Assembly: GCA_916048095.2 (NCBI GenBank)
Contig: OU696572.1
Span: 142,501-206,500, forward strand
Length of the DNA stretch: 64,000 bases
Direction of reading: 5' to 3'
Origin: Sacculina carcini
Taxonomy: Eukaryota; Arthropoda; Thecostraca; Sacculinidae
Part shown: in pieces, positions 12,927 to 38,690 of the stretch
Position numbering within the stretch: the first letter of the stretch is position 1
How the letters are laid out: every line of letters starts with the position of its first letter
The notes under the pieces: model-generated
Seen by the model: only the letters and a program-made list of their open reading frames with translations
What the model was told of the DNA's origin: nothing
Database searches by the model: none
Translations under genes and position numbers: made by a program

Positions 12927-13628
12927 ACACACACATACACACACATACATACATACACACATACACACATACACACTCGGGTTACGTTTGGGCATTCCTA
13001 TTTGTATGTGTTTGTATGTGTGTGTGCTTGTGTTGTGCACTTCCTACATGTCTCACAGACCCACGCACTGCCTACACACGCACACACACGCGCATACACA
13101 CACATGCACACGTTTTGCGTGAGGACAAAAGCGGATGCATCTTTGTGGAGCTTATTAAAATATCGCCGGGGTTTTTCACGTGATTCCATGAAAATCACGG
13201 TATTTAAACAGAATGAGCAATTTGAGGTATTTTGGCGGGGCTTTGAATATATTTTTGCCCTCTTAATTGCTTTGATAACATTTGTCATGTCTTGAAATGT
13301 ATAGAAATATACTTATGCTGATATTTTGAAATAAAAATGAGAGATTTACTAATGGATTTTCCGTGTCTCATATTTTGAATTATTTAATCGGTTTGTTTCA
13401 AGATTTTGCACGTTATTTGGTTAGGTATTTTTTCAAATGAATGAGAAAATATTCTAATGTATGTTAAGAGTCAATGACAAAAATTCTAGTAGAAAATTGT
13501 TGCCCATTTTTGTAAGACATTGGACAAAGTGCGATTTTTTAACCGCTTCCTATGCTTATCGAATATGTAAAAATTACTCGATATTTTGCTGATTTCTATC
13601 GATATTCACTGCTAATGAATTTAGCAAA
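12927..13628. other. Intergenic spacer between the Pro-rich gene and ANKMY1-like gene
   Basis: CA/TG microsatellites at 12927-13110, then AT-rich sequence with no supported gene. It should hold the 3' end of one gene and the promoter of the next. I see no convincing TATA box or poly(A) signal. Confidence 0.5.
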
Positions 13629-27892
<14,264 letters not shown>

Positions 27893-28064
27893 ACAGTTGA
27901 GCAATTGCACCGCAGTTTCCGCTCTTTGCTTTCAAGCTTATATTCTTTGTTTAACGAAAGAAACTTGTTGCTTGCCTTTGACTAGATTACACATAAAATG
28001 TGGGCCAAAATTGAAATAATTAATTTTTATTTCTTTGTAAAACCGCTCATCTCTGTGTTGATCA

Positions 28065-29591
28065 ATGCTAGATGTTAGCGGATCAAACGTTGACGTCGAA
28101 GATTCCGGCAGGAAAAGACCTAACAAGCGGACGAGACACGATCCACATTCAGACGCCGAATCTCATCAACAGCAAACAAACGATCCGCACATTTTGCGCA
28201 AGAAATCCCACAGGAAGCTTCATAGAGTCATTCACGAAAGCGGTCGTAATACCGCTCAAACCGAAACTGCCGCCAAGACCAGTTCTCAGAAGCTGCGTGA
28301 TTCACCACAGCAAGGTAGTGAAAGCAAGCACCCAGTGCGCAGACGTAGACTCTTCCCAAGTCCGAAAGCCAAACACGGAAAAAACAGAAAGAATCATCAT
28401 CGTTTGACTAAGAAAAATGGAAAAAATGTGTCTGACGAGAGTGGAAGTGAATTGCGCTTGCGGAATGAGAGATACCTGGATGACGCACGTTCCATAATCA
28501 CTAATGAGACAATGAACGAGTCTTTGCGTGACCTATCTGGTGAGAATTTTTCCACGAGAAAAAAACGTAACAGACTATCAAAAACAAAGAAGTCTAAAGG
28601 AAAATCGAAGCCACGGGATAAACTCAAGGCTGATACAAGAAAACAAGATAGAAAGACGAAGGAGGCGTCTTTGCCGAAAAATGACCTTGTTTTTCCAACT
28701 CGTCTATCAACTGTAACATTTGAACACATGCTGCAAATGAACAAAGATTTCACACTGAACAAGTTTGACACGCGGAACTCTTTGGTTAAACTAGACGAGC
28801 AGAAGAAACAGCGGAACCACTTGAAATCTCACAAAACGCGCCACAAGCCAAAAAAAGGAAGACAAATGAAACTGCAAGCGAATCAAAAGAATGACGAGGG
28901 AAAACAGGCTCATATTCGAAGGTCGGCCTCTCTAAGTCCCGATAGAAGGTCAAAGCAAAAGCGATTCAAGTCCAGGAAGCACCAGTCTGTGTCGGGAAAA
29001 TTCGCAGAAAAGTCCGCAAATGCACGTAAAAGGATGTTGGCAAACGTTGAAGGCTCCTCCATGGAGCCAAGACATGGAGTATTCAGGGGATCTGGGAAGA
29101 GCAGGAGATCAAGGCGTCAAATAGTCCATCTGTGTCAACGGTCGGTGCATCAGGATTCACAGACTGCAGAATTGGATATTTTCAGTCGTTGGGAATGTTA
29201 TCCATTCGGTCAGTTTGGCAGAAAAACAAGGCTGATATGTCGAAGGCGAGGCGAAATGACGCGGACATTATCAGCTGATACTGCACGAGCTGAGAGTGAC
29301 ATTGAACTCAGCTTGCATGATCTTGCTGGTCGTTGGATGATGTTTACTGATTCGAGAGCATCTCAACACTGGTACCACACAAACGCTGAACTCAAGCGAT
29401 CCAGATCGCTAGATTTGGCAGCACTGGTCGACTTGAACTACAAACTGACACATATGCAGCACGCCAGCACTCACGGGCACATAGACCTGGATTTCTGGAG
29501 CGACAAGACACAATGTCGACGACTAGTGCTGAACCAGTGGTACCACACGGACTGTCGCGCGGCTCACCTAGAAAATTACAGCTACGTTTGA
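28065..29591 (+). CDS. Uncharacterised very basic protein with a furin-type site
   Basis: A 508-codon open frame (stop TGA at 29589). Family not recognised. The first ~340 residues are extremely rich in Lys, Arg, Ser and Gln and look disordered. At about residues 343-352 the run GKSRRSRRQ gives a strong dibasic/furin-like site. The remaining ~155 residues are more ordered, with five Cys and several aromatics (VHLCQRS, WECYPFGQF, RLICRRR, KTQCRR, HTDCRA). This resembles a precursor that releases a C-terminal Cys-containing factor, but no signal peptide follows the first Met. Either a 5' exon is missing (TGATCAATGCTAG at 28071 could be an acceptor) or it is a nuclear basic protein. Its length without introns argues for a real gene. 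ATTAAA at about 29934 may be its poly(A) signal. Confidence 0.6.
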   Translation: MLDVSGSNVDVEDSGRKRPNKRTRHDPHSDAESHQQQTNDPHILRKKSHRKLHRVIHESGRNTAQTETAAKTSSQKLRDSPQQGSESKHPVRRRRLFPSPKAKHGKNRKNHHRLTKKNGKNVSDESGSELRLRNERYLDDARSIITNETMNESLRDLSGENFSTRKKRNRLSKTKKSKGKSKPRDKLKADTRKQDRKTKEASLPKNDLVFPTRLSTVTFEHMLQMNKDFTLNKFDTRNSLVKLDEQKKQRNHLKSHKTRHKPKKGRQMKLQANQKNDEGKQAHIRRSASLSPDRRSKQKRFKSRKHQSVSGKFAEKSANARKRMLANVEGSSMEPRHGVFRGSGKSRRSRRQIVHLCQRSVHQDSQTAELDIFSRWECYPFGQFGRKTRLICRRRGEMTRTLSADTARAESDIELSLHDLAGRWMMFTDSRASQHWYHTNAELKRSRSLDLAALVDLNYKLTHMQHASTHGHIDLDFWSDKTQCRRLVLNQWYHTDCRAAHLENYSYV

Positions 29592-30103
29592 GCGAATTGG
29601 ACACTGTTTATATACTCAACTGTTATTGACGACAACTTGACGTTCAAATTGGAAAGTGCTCGAGTGCAAATACAACAGAAGAAAGTTCAGGATCAAAGTG
29701 CGTTCATTCAGCTGAATTGTGTAGCGTCTGCGATCAATAAGCGTAGCTAACTCAACTTTATATTCGCAAGTAACCAGCCAACCAAAACGATCACTCCCAT
29801 ATTCAGGCCCGGAACCGTGTAGTATCAGAATAGTCTTGAAAGGTCATGTTGAATTTGAATTATCAACAGGGTAAAATCGGGGGTCTTTGTTATTTATTTC
29901 AAGAAAATCTGTATGATTTTCTCATTGTTTCTTTATTAAATCCGCAGATAATGTGCTGAATGTGCAGAAGTATTGTTCAACATCACAAATTATAAAAGGT
30001 CCATGAGTATCCAAGCATCTATTACATGGCATTATTTCACCGAGGAAATTGTGCAGTCTTGTACGACCGATATAGAACAAAAGCGGAACAATAAGCTATA
30101 GAT
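29592..30103. other. 3' flank of the basic-protein gene
   Basis: AT-rich, with ATTAAA near 29934. No further gene seen. The last 8 bases (30096-30103, CTATAGAT) are the target-site duplication of the next element. Confidence 0.5.
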
Positions 30104-30405
30104 CGGTGGTTCTCAACCTTTTTCAGTGTTCACACCCCTTTCAAATCAGAAGTCAGTTCTCGCACCCCTTGATTTTTCATAGCTATAGGAAAAATATAAA
30201 ATTACTAACGACGTAATGACAATTTTAAAATTCAACGCAATATTCATATAGCTTAGAGCTCCTGTAAGAAAACTGTTTTCCAGGGGAACATATAAAGCAC
30301 AGGTAAAACGTGTATTTGTTTTCATTTTTCAAGATTCCTCGCATCCATCAAGAGCTAGGCTCGCTACCCCCCAGGGAGTGCGAGCACCCCGATTAACAAC
30401 CCCTG
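30104..30405 (+). mobile_element. hAT-type non-autonomous element with intact 8-bp TSD
   Basis: 302 bp bounded by CGGTGGTTCTCAACC and ...AACAACCCCTG (imperfect inverted ends), flanked on both sides by CTATAGAT (30096-30103 and 30406-30413). An 8-bp duplication with CAGNGGTTCTCAACC-like ends is characteristic of hAT/Charlie-type MITEs. No coding capacity. Confidence 0.85.
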
Positions 30406-30530
30406 CTATAGATAATGAAAAGCGACATAATATATTACGGTTTACATCAAATATAATCATTTCCAAACGATTTGGTTGATATTTCCAAAATACGACGTAA
30501 AACAAAGTTTTTAAAAAAATGAAGAAGTTT

Positions 30531-31247
30531 TCATTCATAATTCGAATATTCATTTTCTTGTTTATAATATATCGGATTAAGGTGAATCAGATTTACATAA
30601 TCCACGCTGAAGTTGTATTTACTCAAAATGTCCGGTGTTAGAGGCTCCGTCTTATCTTGCTGCAAGTCTGGCGGGCCTTTCATTCCAAGATGTGGTAGGA
30701 TTCATTCACGCGCAAATTGGTCCTGTGAAGACCTCATGCGTGTCCCAGTGTTCTCAGTCCGAATTCCACCAATATTTTCGTCTGGAACCGTTCCTGCGGA
30801 TGTTTCATCGGATGCTCCACCTTTCATGCGATTCAAGTGTATGGGATTGACCTCATCCACGCTGAAGCCGTACTTACTCAAGATATCCGCTGTTAAAGGC
30901 TCCGCCTTATGGGGCTGGAAGTGTGGCAGCTTTTTCATTCCAAGACCTGGCAGGATTTGCTCACGCGCAAATTTTTCCTGCGAAGACCTCATGTGTGCCC
31001 CAGTGTTATCAGTCCGAATTCCACCAAGACCTTCTGGAGCCGATCCTGCGGATGTTTCATCGGATGTTCCACCTTGATGAACAGATCTGGCGCTGGTTAG
31101 CAGGGAAGTGGACGGGTTGTCGTGTGGCTGGTGCTCGGGCTGGTGATCACTCGCCGACCAGGCCCATCCAAGTCCATTATCGTGCATGATTTCCATACCC
31201 AGCAATCCCGCACCAACGACCACCAAGAATACGGTCATATAGAGCAT
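30531..31247 (-). CDS. Small signal-anchored protein A with duplicated TGF-beta-prodomain-like motif
   Basis: Starts at ATG 31247; the ORF stops at TGA 30704-30702 after 181 residues. Residues 1-18 are hydrophobic (MLYMTVFLVVVGAGLLG): signal peptide or anchor. A linker rich in Ser, Asp, Gly and Thr follows, then the conserved block FAREQILPGLGMKKLPHFQP and FSVDEVNPIHLN. An 84-residue (about 252-bp) tandem duplication begins at GGTSDETSAG. Its second copy meets an in-frame TGA where copy one has Gln, then continues open for 56 codons to 30531 (ILPHLGMKGPPDL, FSVDYVNLIHLN). So either the protein ends at 30702, or read-through or a recent nonsense change is involved. A paralogue lies at 49528-50067. 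The helix-plus-proline pattern resembles the start of TGF-beta propeptides (QILSKLRLxxPP), but no cystine-knot domain follows. Function unknown. Confidence 0.6.
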
Positions 31248-31340
31248 GTTTGCCTCGACGCTCGACACACGTGAATGAACATGAATGTGTCAAAACTATC
31301 CAGATATATTTGTGGGTGGATAATATGCAGCAATGTATGT

Positions 31341-31379
<39 letters not shown>

Positions 31380-32756
31380 GCATTCCAATTGGTTTCGGAA
31401 CAAAGCGACGAAAATAGGTTCAAATTTGGGTCGAAGTATCTGTTGACCTATATTGTCCAAGAGTGAAGCCGAGTTTTCCTCCACAAAAAACATGATTGCT
31501 CAAATACCAAAGTTGATTGGATCACAGCTGCAGTTTTTCAACGACACTCAAATCGTGTTTCACTTTTTCCGACTGGACATTTTTTGTTGAGACAATAATA
31601 CTGCATATTTCCCAATATTGTACGCTATCGAAAAGACATCGGCATTTCTCTCTGGTGTCCTTTTTCCAATATCCAGACATAGCTTGGTTAACTTTAGCTC
31701 AGATCATTTCTGGCATAATTGCGAGGCGGGTTTTTTCTGCTATGCTACTCCGCTATGCTACACAATGGATGTTTGATTTCAGTTGAAAGAATTTGTTATA
31801 TATTATTGCTATTAGATTTGTTGTGTTGTTCACTAGAGTTGTTCACTTCCATGTGAGTGTGAATGTGATTCGCTTCATATTATGTCTGCATTGATCATGA
31901 TCGTAGATCATTGATCCTGGGGTATGGGGGTGTGGAGTGCCACGTGCAACGACGCATCGCACCACTTCGCGAAACACGCCAGGAGCCATGGCCAACTAGA
32001 ACATCGAGGCGAAAATTCTGCTGAGTTCATTTCTTTGTGTATATTATCATGAAAATCAGCTTAGCAAAAAAGTAACAATACACGGCAAGTGTGTGTGTCT
32101 GCAATCTCCATAATACATCTATTTGAATGGCACCTCTAATAGAACGGCCTGTCGCTGATGGGCATGATGCCGCTAGCGATCAGTCCCAGTGGCTTTGGCA
32201 GCAGGTGTGCCGTGAACCAGTGGCGTAGTGTACGAGTGACGGAGGGTGTGAGACCCAGTCACTCACTAACGCCAACTGCAGCGCACTGGAACGAAAGGCT
32301 GTGCCCTGTCTGTCGACCCGAAATCGACTACCCTACAGCGCGACGCTCGGTATAAAAACCTTCCGTCTTGCTAAGAGACGCCCGAGCTGGGAGTGCACCG
32401 CTAAGTGACACTAGCCAGACCCGACGGTTTAAAGCGAACGTCTGATGCCTCAGAGTCGATGGTGCTCAAGCCCACCTCTATGGGTGTCTGTCTCGGAGGA
32501 ATAACCGGCTACGGTATTCAGTCCAAGACAGGTGGCAGAGCACAATCTATCCTTGGCAAAACGCTGTGAGGGCGATGTGGTCTTTAATATGACCGAAATG
32601 TCTGTTGCGTATGTGAACTCGCTAATTGTACGGGGAGAGGGAGCGGTACCGTGCAGACCAGTCAAACTCAGAGCCGACGACGTGAAAGAGAGAGATTTAT
32701 TGCCGAAAGTGTACGCTCTATATACATCACGTTGCAACCCAACGCAACGCCACCTA
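31248..32756. other. Upstream of gene A; no firm gene
   Basis: (TG)n at 31338-31380. The stretch 32150-32756 is less AT-rich than its surroundings and has short open frames (for example VVFNMTEMSVAYVNSLIVRG at about 32574-32636), but no start, splice pair or clear homology. A TATAAAA at about 32351 is noted without a linked gene. Confidence 0.35.
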
Positions 32757-32860
32757 GACCAGTGGTTCTCAACCTTTTTCTTACCGTGGCCCCTTTAACA
32801 CAATGTGAGTCCTTTTAGCCCACAGAAACCGTCAGTGGCCTCCTAGAAGTCCTTGTGGCT
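32757..32860 (+). mobile_element. hAT-end fragment, CAGTGGTTCTCAACC family
   Basis: Starts CAGTGGTTCTCAACCTTTTT. Its first ~100 bp match, inverted, the sequence ending GGTTGAGAACCACTG at about 63176 (shared ACACAATGTGAGTCCTT). The other end is not found. The 16-bp GCAACGCCACCTAGAC just before it recurs at 33225-33240. Confidence 0.65.
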
Positions 32861-33069
32861 CCATGCACACATGAATCGTCGCGACGCGGCTTCTCCATAG
32901 GATTAGCTCATGTACGCCGGTGACTATTTCCACCGACAACCAAAACAACGACACAACCGGAACACACGATTGAAATTTACAACATCGACAATAATAATAT
33001 AAGCTATTATATTGTTCCAACAAATGTTTCGTGGCCGTGAGAAAATATGATGGAAAATATGATGTATAT

Positions 33070-33635
33070 AAATATTTACACAAAAAGCTAAAAATATATA
33101 TACACACACACTTAGTGCCCCTAATGAGACTACGAATATAAGCGGATAACATTATTCAGAGTGGCAATCCTGACCAGAAAAACGGGCATTTTTTCCGTGT
33201 AGTGGAATTTCACATTGTTAATTCGAGCAACGCCACCTAGACTCCTAGGTGTAGGGTAGTCTAGGTCAGGGGTTCTCAACGTGGGACATATGGTCCCCTT
33301 GGGGGCCACGGGAATTTTCTGAGGGGCCATAGGAGGAAATATACCATTTATACAGCATTTATATATTTCCTCCTATGGCCCCTCAGAAAATTCCCGTGGC
33401 CCCCAAGGGGACCATATGTCCCACGTTGAGAACCCCTGACCTAGACTACCCTACACCTAGGAGTCTAGGTGGCGTTGCTCGAATTAACAATGTGAAATTC
33501 CACTACACGGAAAAAATGCCCGTTTTTCTGGTCAGGATTGCCACTCTGAATAATGTTATCCGCTTATATTCGTAGTCTCATTAGGGGCACTAAGTGTGTG
33601 TGTATATATATTTTTAGCTTTTTGTGTAAATATTT
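33070..33635. repeat. 566-bp near-perfect palindrome
   Basis: Arms 33070-33343 and 33362-33635 are reverse complements about a centre at 33352.5, with an 18-bp non-complementary spacer. The 201 bp compared as translations on the two arms are identical. The centre (33267-33438) is a hAT-like end, CAGGGGTTCTCAAC, and its mirror image. Flanking unique sequence is mirrored too, so it is not a simple foldback transposon. Confidence 0.93.
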
Positions 33636-33699
33636 GCAGTGTTTGTACTTTTATACTTGCAAATAATTGATCTGCTGAATGAAATCATGCTTAAGATGG

Positions 33700-33960
33700 A
33701 ATTTTAACCATCATAGTACGGTAAGTTATTATTAGAGTTGGGTGGTATTTTATCAAAATTAGTTAGTATTTTATGTAAGTTATCATTAGAGTTGAGTTTT
33801 ATGTGGTAACATAAGAAGTATTTTTTCACATAAAATGCCAATTTTAAGAGAAAAACATATAATGTCATTTTCAGTGAAAAATATTGTTCAAGTATATAAT
33901 TACTAGCATTAAAACCCGCCCGTTGTGCGGAGCAATTCATAACATGAAATTCATATTCAA
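33700..33960. repeat. MITE-like repeat T next to a partial family A copy
   Basis: 33720-33898 matches in reverse the 25.6-kb and 63.4-kb copies (TTTTTTCACATAAAATGCC). From 33902 the start of family A follows (TAGCATTAAAACCCGCCCG), truncated at about 33995. Confidence 0.65.
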
Positions 33961-33999
33961 TTCATAAAAAATATGGAAAATTAAAAATGAAATAGGGTG

Positions 34000-34910
34000 T
34001 TGGTAGCCATTTCCAACGACGCGAATTAACTGCTGTGTTAACGGTCGTACGCGGACCTACACTATTGCGATGTACTTCGCTAATTAGTCGCCTTTAGAAA
34101 GGCGTGGTAGTTGCTGAACTCACTAACCGTTTCGCCTTTAGAAAGGCGAAATTGTGGTGAATACACTGAGGGAACACGCGTTAGAAACCTCAGCTCAGAA
34201 AACGCGGCGGTGTTTCCAATGTATTTGCAAGCTCCACGTCAAGTTGCACACAGCACGGCGCGCAAGGATATCACGATACACACGACTAATATTACAGAGC
34301 AGCAGCTGGAGATGTGCTTGAAGTGCTGCTGGAGATAGTGGCGAATGCTCAGGAACAGTGAGTTCACTCAGCTTTTTTTCTTCTTTTTTTATTTCGGCGT
34401 AGAGAGATAGGACAGGAGACAGCTGCATTACCCAAGGGGGGTGCCAACCCTGTTGGATTATCGCTCCCCCCTTGGTGTGGCAGTACAGGGAGGGAAGAAG
34501 CAGAGGGGTCCGCTTTTAGTCGCCTCTTACGACACGCAGTGGGTACGGCGGTGTGACGGAACGGATGGCGACCTGGAACGGATGGCGACCTGACGTTTGC
34601 GACGCGTTTAAGGCATTTAATGCCTTCACCGAACATTCATTCCTTCACTGAAACGTATAGGGTTTGTTATTATCTGTTATGAAATTGCATTTGTTGTTTT
34701 AATAGTTTCTTGCTATCATATTCTAAGTTCACATTGATTTAATAAGTCTTATTGGGGCCTTTATTTACTTGAGTGCTTATTATGGTGTCTTATTTTCGTT
34801 GCAGTGGAAGTTGTAAGGATCAATTCCATTGTTGTTTTGTTGTGTTGGTCTCTGTTCAGGAAAATAGCTGCAGACGTTGAGTTATTATCTAAGTGATATT
34901 TGTCTTTGTG
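34000..34910. repeat. Repeat family R, copy 1 (with inverted tail)
   Basis: 34005-34372 resembles 36870-37270 in the same direction (TTGGTAGCCAT start, CGCCTTTAGAAAGGCG hairpins, GCTGGAGATGTGCTTG). About 34440-34900 matches 37840-38110 inverted (GGTCGCCATCCGTTCC). It contains TTTTAGTCGCCTCTTACGAC, also present at about 63007. Composite, nested and non-coding as far as I can see. Confidence 0.7.
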
Positions 34911-34954
34911 TACAATGTTATTAATCAGTGAGTAATGTCTTAGTAATATAACTT

Positions 34955-35402
34955 TTGAGAAACTTCTACGGTCCTCGATTATATAACTCGCTCCCTTCTC
35001 ATATCACCTCCTCGCTCACGTATCGATCTTTTACCTCTTCTCTACGTAAACATCTTGTGGAAATTTCCTTTGATCCCGTGACTCATTCCTTGACTCCTTT
35101 TGCCTCTCTCTGATATGTGTGTGGGCGCGAATGCATGTATGTTTGTGTTTACCTATGTTTTAGTCTAATTATGTTTATTGTTCTCTGTTATTGTGTTCTT
35201 CAATCACCCTTCAATGTGTTCTTCTCATTATGTACATGTGTTCATTGTGTTATTTGAATCGTGTAATATCTATTCATTCATGTGTTCTTTTTATTGTTTC
35301 TGTAATAACTGTTTAGCTTTGTCCGCTTGTACATACTGTTTAGCTGCTGCGCGCCCGTGTATGACAGGCGCTATAACAAATACACTGAACTGAACTGAAC
35401 TG
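34955..35402 (+). mobile_element. LINE 3' end (CR1/L2-like reverse transcriptase C-terminus)
   Basis: An open frame from about 34960 to a TGA at about 35108 encodes FYGPRLYNSLPSHITSS and YRSFTSSLRKHL, the usual last block of CR1/L2/Jockey-type ORF2 (xGPKLWNSLPxxI...SFKxxLKxxL). It is followed by a 3' untranslated part ending in CACTGAAC(TGAAC)n at 35382-35404, a typical tandem tail. The element is 5'-truncated. Confidence 0.75.
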
Positions 35403-35404
35403 AA

Positions 35405-36860
35405 CCTTGCATTACTGTGTTTGTGGTGTAGTCGTATTGTAGGTCCCGAACATGAGTTTTTTGGGGATTTCGTTCTGAGCGTCTTTTCTACATGTGTTCA
35501 TTGCATGCTCCATCTGTTTTCGTTTTTCCTCCTTTTCATCTATTATGTTGTCAGCCCTGTATTTCTTACTATTTTTACGAGTTTTGTTTGGCAATTGAAC
35601 CGAATAAAATCGTTGATTGGTGGTTTGTTTTTCTACGCGTGAGCATGTGCATATTTAGGGAAAACGCTTCAAGACCCATTTTTCGATTGGTGACTGTACC
35701 AATCGAAGCTACCAACACACGTTTTAAATGTGTGTAGGTGTACACGCGCATTCACATAGGAGTCATTTGTAGTGAACCACAGGCTTGGTTCATCCTTAGA
35801 TTCTTCTGCAATTTTTTAGTTCATTGTTGACTGTCGAAGTGTCTCTTGAGTGACTGTTTCTGAGAATGCATGGCTGATTTACAGCTCGCCTTACAATCAA
35901 AGCATCACCATTTCTTACTAAATCAAATCTTGTTCTGCCACGGGGCTAGCAGAGTGGAATGCAGATGTCCATGTCCACAATGACTACAGGTCCCCCTTCA
36001 CTATGGAAAGTATTATCCGCTCAGAGGCGGGGTCTCATAGCTGCCACGCTGCTCGCTGTGACCTGCTTCTCATGGACGGAATTCGAGCATACACATACAC
36101 ACACACACACACATTGTGTTCAACACTAATCTGAGTAGAATCATATTGGTTGATGCTGAACAAGTGTTATACTAACCATGCAGTTTGAACTTGGACGCCC
36201 ACTGGAGAATCTGATGTTTGATTATTGAAGAAGGCAGCGATGTTAGTAAATATACCCTCACATCCCCCAGAGTAGTGATTTTAAATTAAATTAACTTCAA
36301 TAGTTTTTAGTGTGCGTACTTTATTCACATATTGACCATATACAGATTGTTGACCATACGCATTTAAACACATCAGTAGAGAAGGCTATGTTCGCGTGTA
36401 ATTTTGCGGGGGCAAAGCCTCACGGCCCCGGCTGGCACACCGCAGGTCCGGCCGCCACACGGGTTTTCGCAGTCACGACCAGTACAGAAATACTTTCTCG
36501 GCACTCGTATCAATCACGTCACCGTTTGACCAAGATAAAGCCCACCACCAGGGAAAACAGTTTAACTCGTGTACTAACCAACAAAGCAACAAGACCAATC
36601 AAGCAATAATATATTTCGTTTAGCGCATATAACCACATATGCGAGCACAAATAATCAACGGCAAGAATAAATAAAATGGATCCAATGTAGCAAACACGTA
36701 TACACACAATATACAGTAACATTAAAACCAGATCAAGCACACAAGAGAAAGCTAAAAGATTGCTGAAAACAACAGGCAGCAGAAAATAAACGTGCGCTTA
36801 TCAGTTTAACCAATTAATCACCTGTGGTATTAACAAACCAAACAGCTATCAAAGCCATTC
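35405..36860. other. No supported gene
   Basis: Mixed-composition sequence with a short (CA)n at 36090-36112. Several short open frames lack any recognisable domain. A GC-rich patch at 36396-36475 is unexplained. Confidence 0.4.
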
Positions 36861-36864
36861 CCAC

Positions 36865-38690
36865 AACAAAACACTGTTGGTAGCCATGGCAACCGGCGTG
36901 AATAACCAGCTGCACTGAGTGTTGCACAAGGGCCACCACGATTGCGCAAGAGTTCACCAATTATTCGCCTTTAGCAAGGCGTAAAATTGCGGAATTCGTT
37001 GACAAAATTGGCCTTTATAAAGGCGCATATGAGGTGTAATCGTTAAAAGAGTGCGCCTTTAAAAAGGCGTGAAGAGATGCGAGGGGTACGTTACAATGCA
37101 GAAAAAGCAGATGGGTTTTTCCAGTGTATTAGCAAATACAGCGTAGACTTGCAAAACAGCGCGGCGAAATAACATTAAACACAAGGGGAGTATTGCAGAG
37201 GAGCAGCTGGAGATGTGCTTGCAGTGTTGCTGGAGAGAGTGGCGAGTGCGCAGGAACAATGAATTCACTCAGCATTGTGCGCCCACTTATATAGCCCGAT
37301 GATTCATGCCGTTGTCGGAGCGCGCCGGAAGTGTGTCCGACAACCACATAAACTCGAGCTGATAGTGGTCAAAACGGTTGTGCTTTTGCGCAAAGCACGC
37401 GACTAAATGCATAGAGGACCGGGGTGCAACACGTACATACACATACACAATACATTACAGTATATCTAAATAGGCAACACACATGAATAGCAAATACACA
37501 TGCACGTTGATGCGTATGAACAAGCGAACATGGACGTACACAATTCAAAAACTATACAAACGTCACTTATGCATACATAAAAAACATTTAAACACAAAAC
37601 AAGATTATGTTTTAATTATGTGTGGTTCCCTAGGACATGGTTCAATACACTACACATGTTTCGCGCAGACAATAGTTTGGAATAACGTGCTACAACATTT
37701 TTCATCAAATTTATACGACAGTGTAACGAATAACGTAGCATGTATATATGTAATAAAAGTGTGCGCCTAAATACAAGAATATAACACATTAGTATTTACA
37801 AGGAACGAATGGTGCCTACAACACAACAAACAATGGAATTGGTCCATACAACTTCCACTGCAACAAGATATGACACCAGAATAAGCACTCAAGTAAATAA
37901 AGGCCCCAATAAGACGTATTAAATCAATGCGAACTCAGAATAAGACAGCAAGAGACTATTCAAACAACAAATGCAATTTCATAACAGACCCTACAAGTTT
38001 CAGTGAAGGAATAAATATTCAGTGAAGGAATTGAATGCCTTGAACGCGTCGCAAACGTCAGGTCGCCATCCGTTCCAGGTCGCCATCCGTTCCGTCACAG
38101 CGGCAGTATTCTTTTCCCCTGACCGCAGGGAGTGTTCACTCAGCATTGTGCGCCCACTTATATAGCCCGATGATTCATGCCGTTGTCGGAGCGCGCCAGA
38201 AGTGTGTCCGACAACCACATAAACTCGAGCTGATAGTGGTCTAAACGGTTGTGCTTTTGCGCAAAGCACGCGACTAAATGCATAGAGGACCGGGGCGCAA
38301 CACGTACATCCACATACACAATACATTCCAGTATATCTAAATAGGCAACACACATGAATAGAAAATACACATGCACGTTGATGCATATGAACAAACGAAC
38401 ATGGACGTACACAATTCAAAAACTATACAAACGTCACTTATGCATACATACGAAACATTTAAACACAAAACAAGATTATGTTTTAATTATGTGTGGTTCC
38501 CTAGGACATGGTTCAATACACTACACATGTTTCGCGCAGACAATAGTTTGGAATAACGTGCTACAACATTTTTCATCAAATTTATACGACAGTGTAACGA
38601 ATAACGTAGCATGTATGTATGTAATAAAAGTGTTCGCCTAAATACAAGAATATAACACATTAATATTTACAAGGAACGAATGGCGCCTAC
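36865..38690 (+). repeat. Repeat family R, copy 2, with a 556-bp direct duplication
   Basis: 36865-37264 is the R head. 37264-37819 and 38135-38690 are near-identical direct repeats (offset 871) starting TTCACTCAGCATTGTGCGCC and ending ACGAATGGTGCCTACAA. The 315 bp between them matches 34.5-34.9 kb inverted. The duplicated 95-codon frames have no known domain. The repeats lack TG...CA ends and no gag or pol lies between, so I do not call them LTRs. Confidence 0.75.

Noticed and set aside
30613-31077. 154-codon plus-strand frame with two similar halves
   Set aside because: Antisense shadow of the duplicated gene A motif.
32532-32798. Possible Sm/LSm-like fragment (VVFNMTEM, LIVRGEGAV)
   Set aside because: Only a loose Sm2-like motif; no Sm1 half, start codon or splice partner nearby.
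33130-33575. Identical 66-codon frames on both strands
   Set aside because: Consequence of the palindrome.
37483-38641. Two near-identical 95-codon frames (MNxKYTCTLMxMNKRTW)
   Set aside because: They lie in the duplicated repeat R, have no known domain, and identity simply reflects the duplication.
37264-38690. LTR retrotransposon with 556-bp LTRs
   Set aside because: The interior is only 315 bp, with no gag, pol or primer-binding site and no TG...CA ends; segmental duplication fits better.
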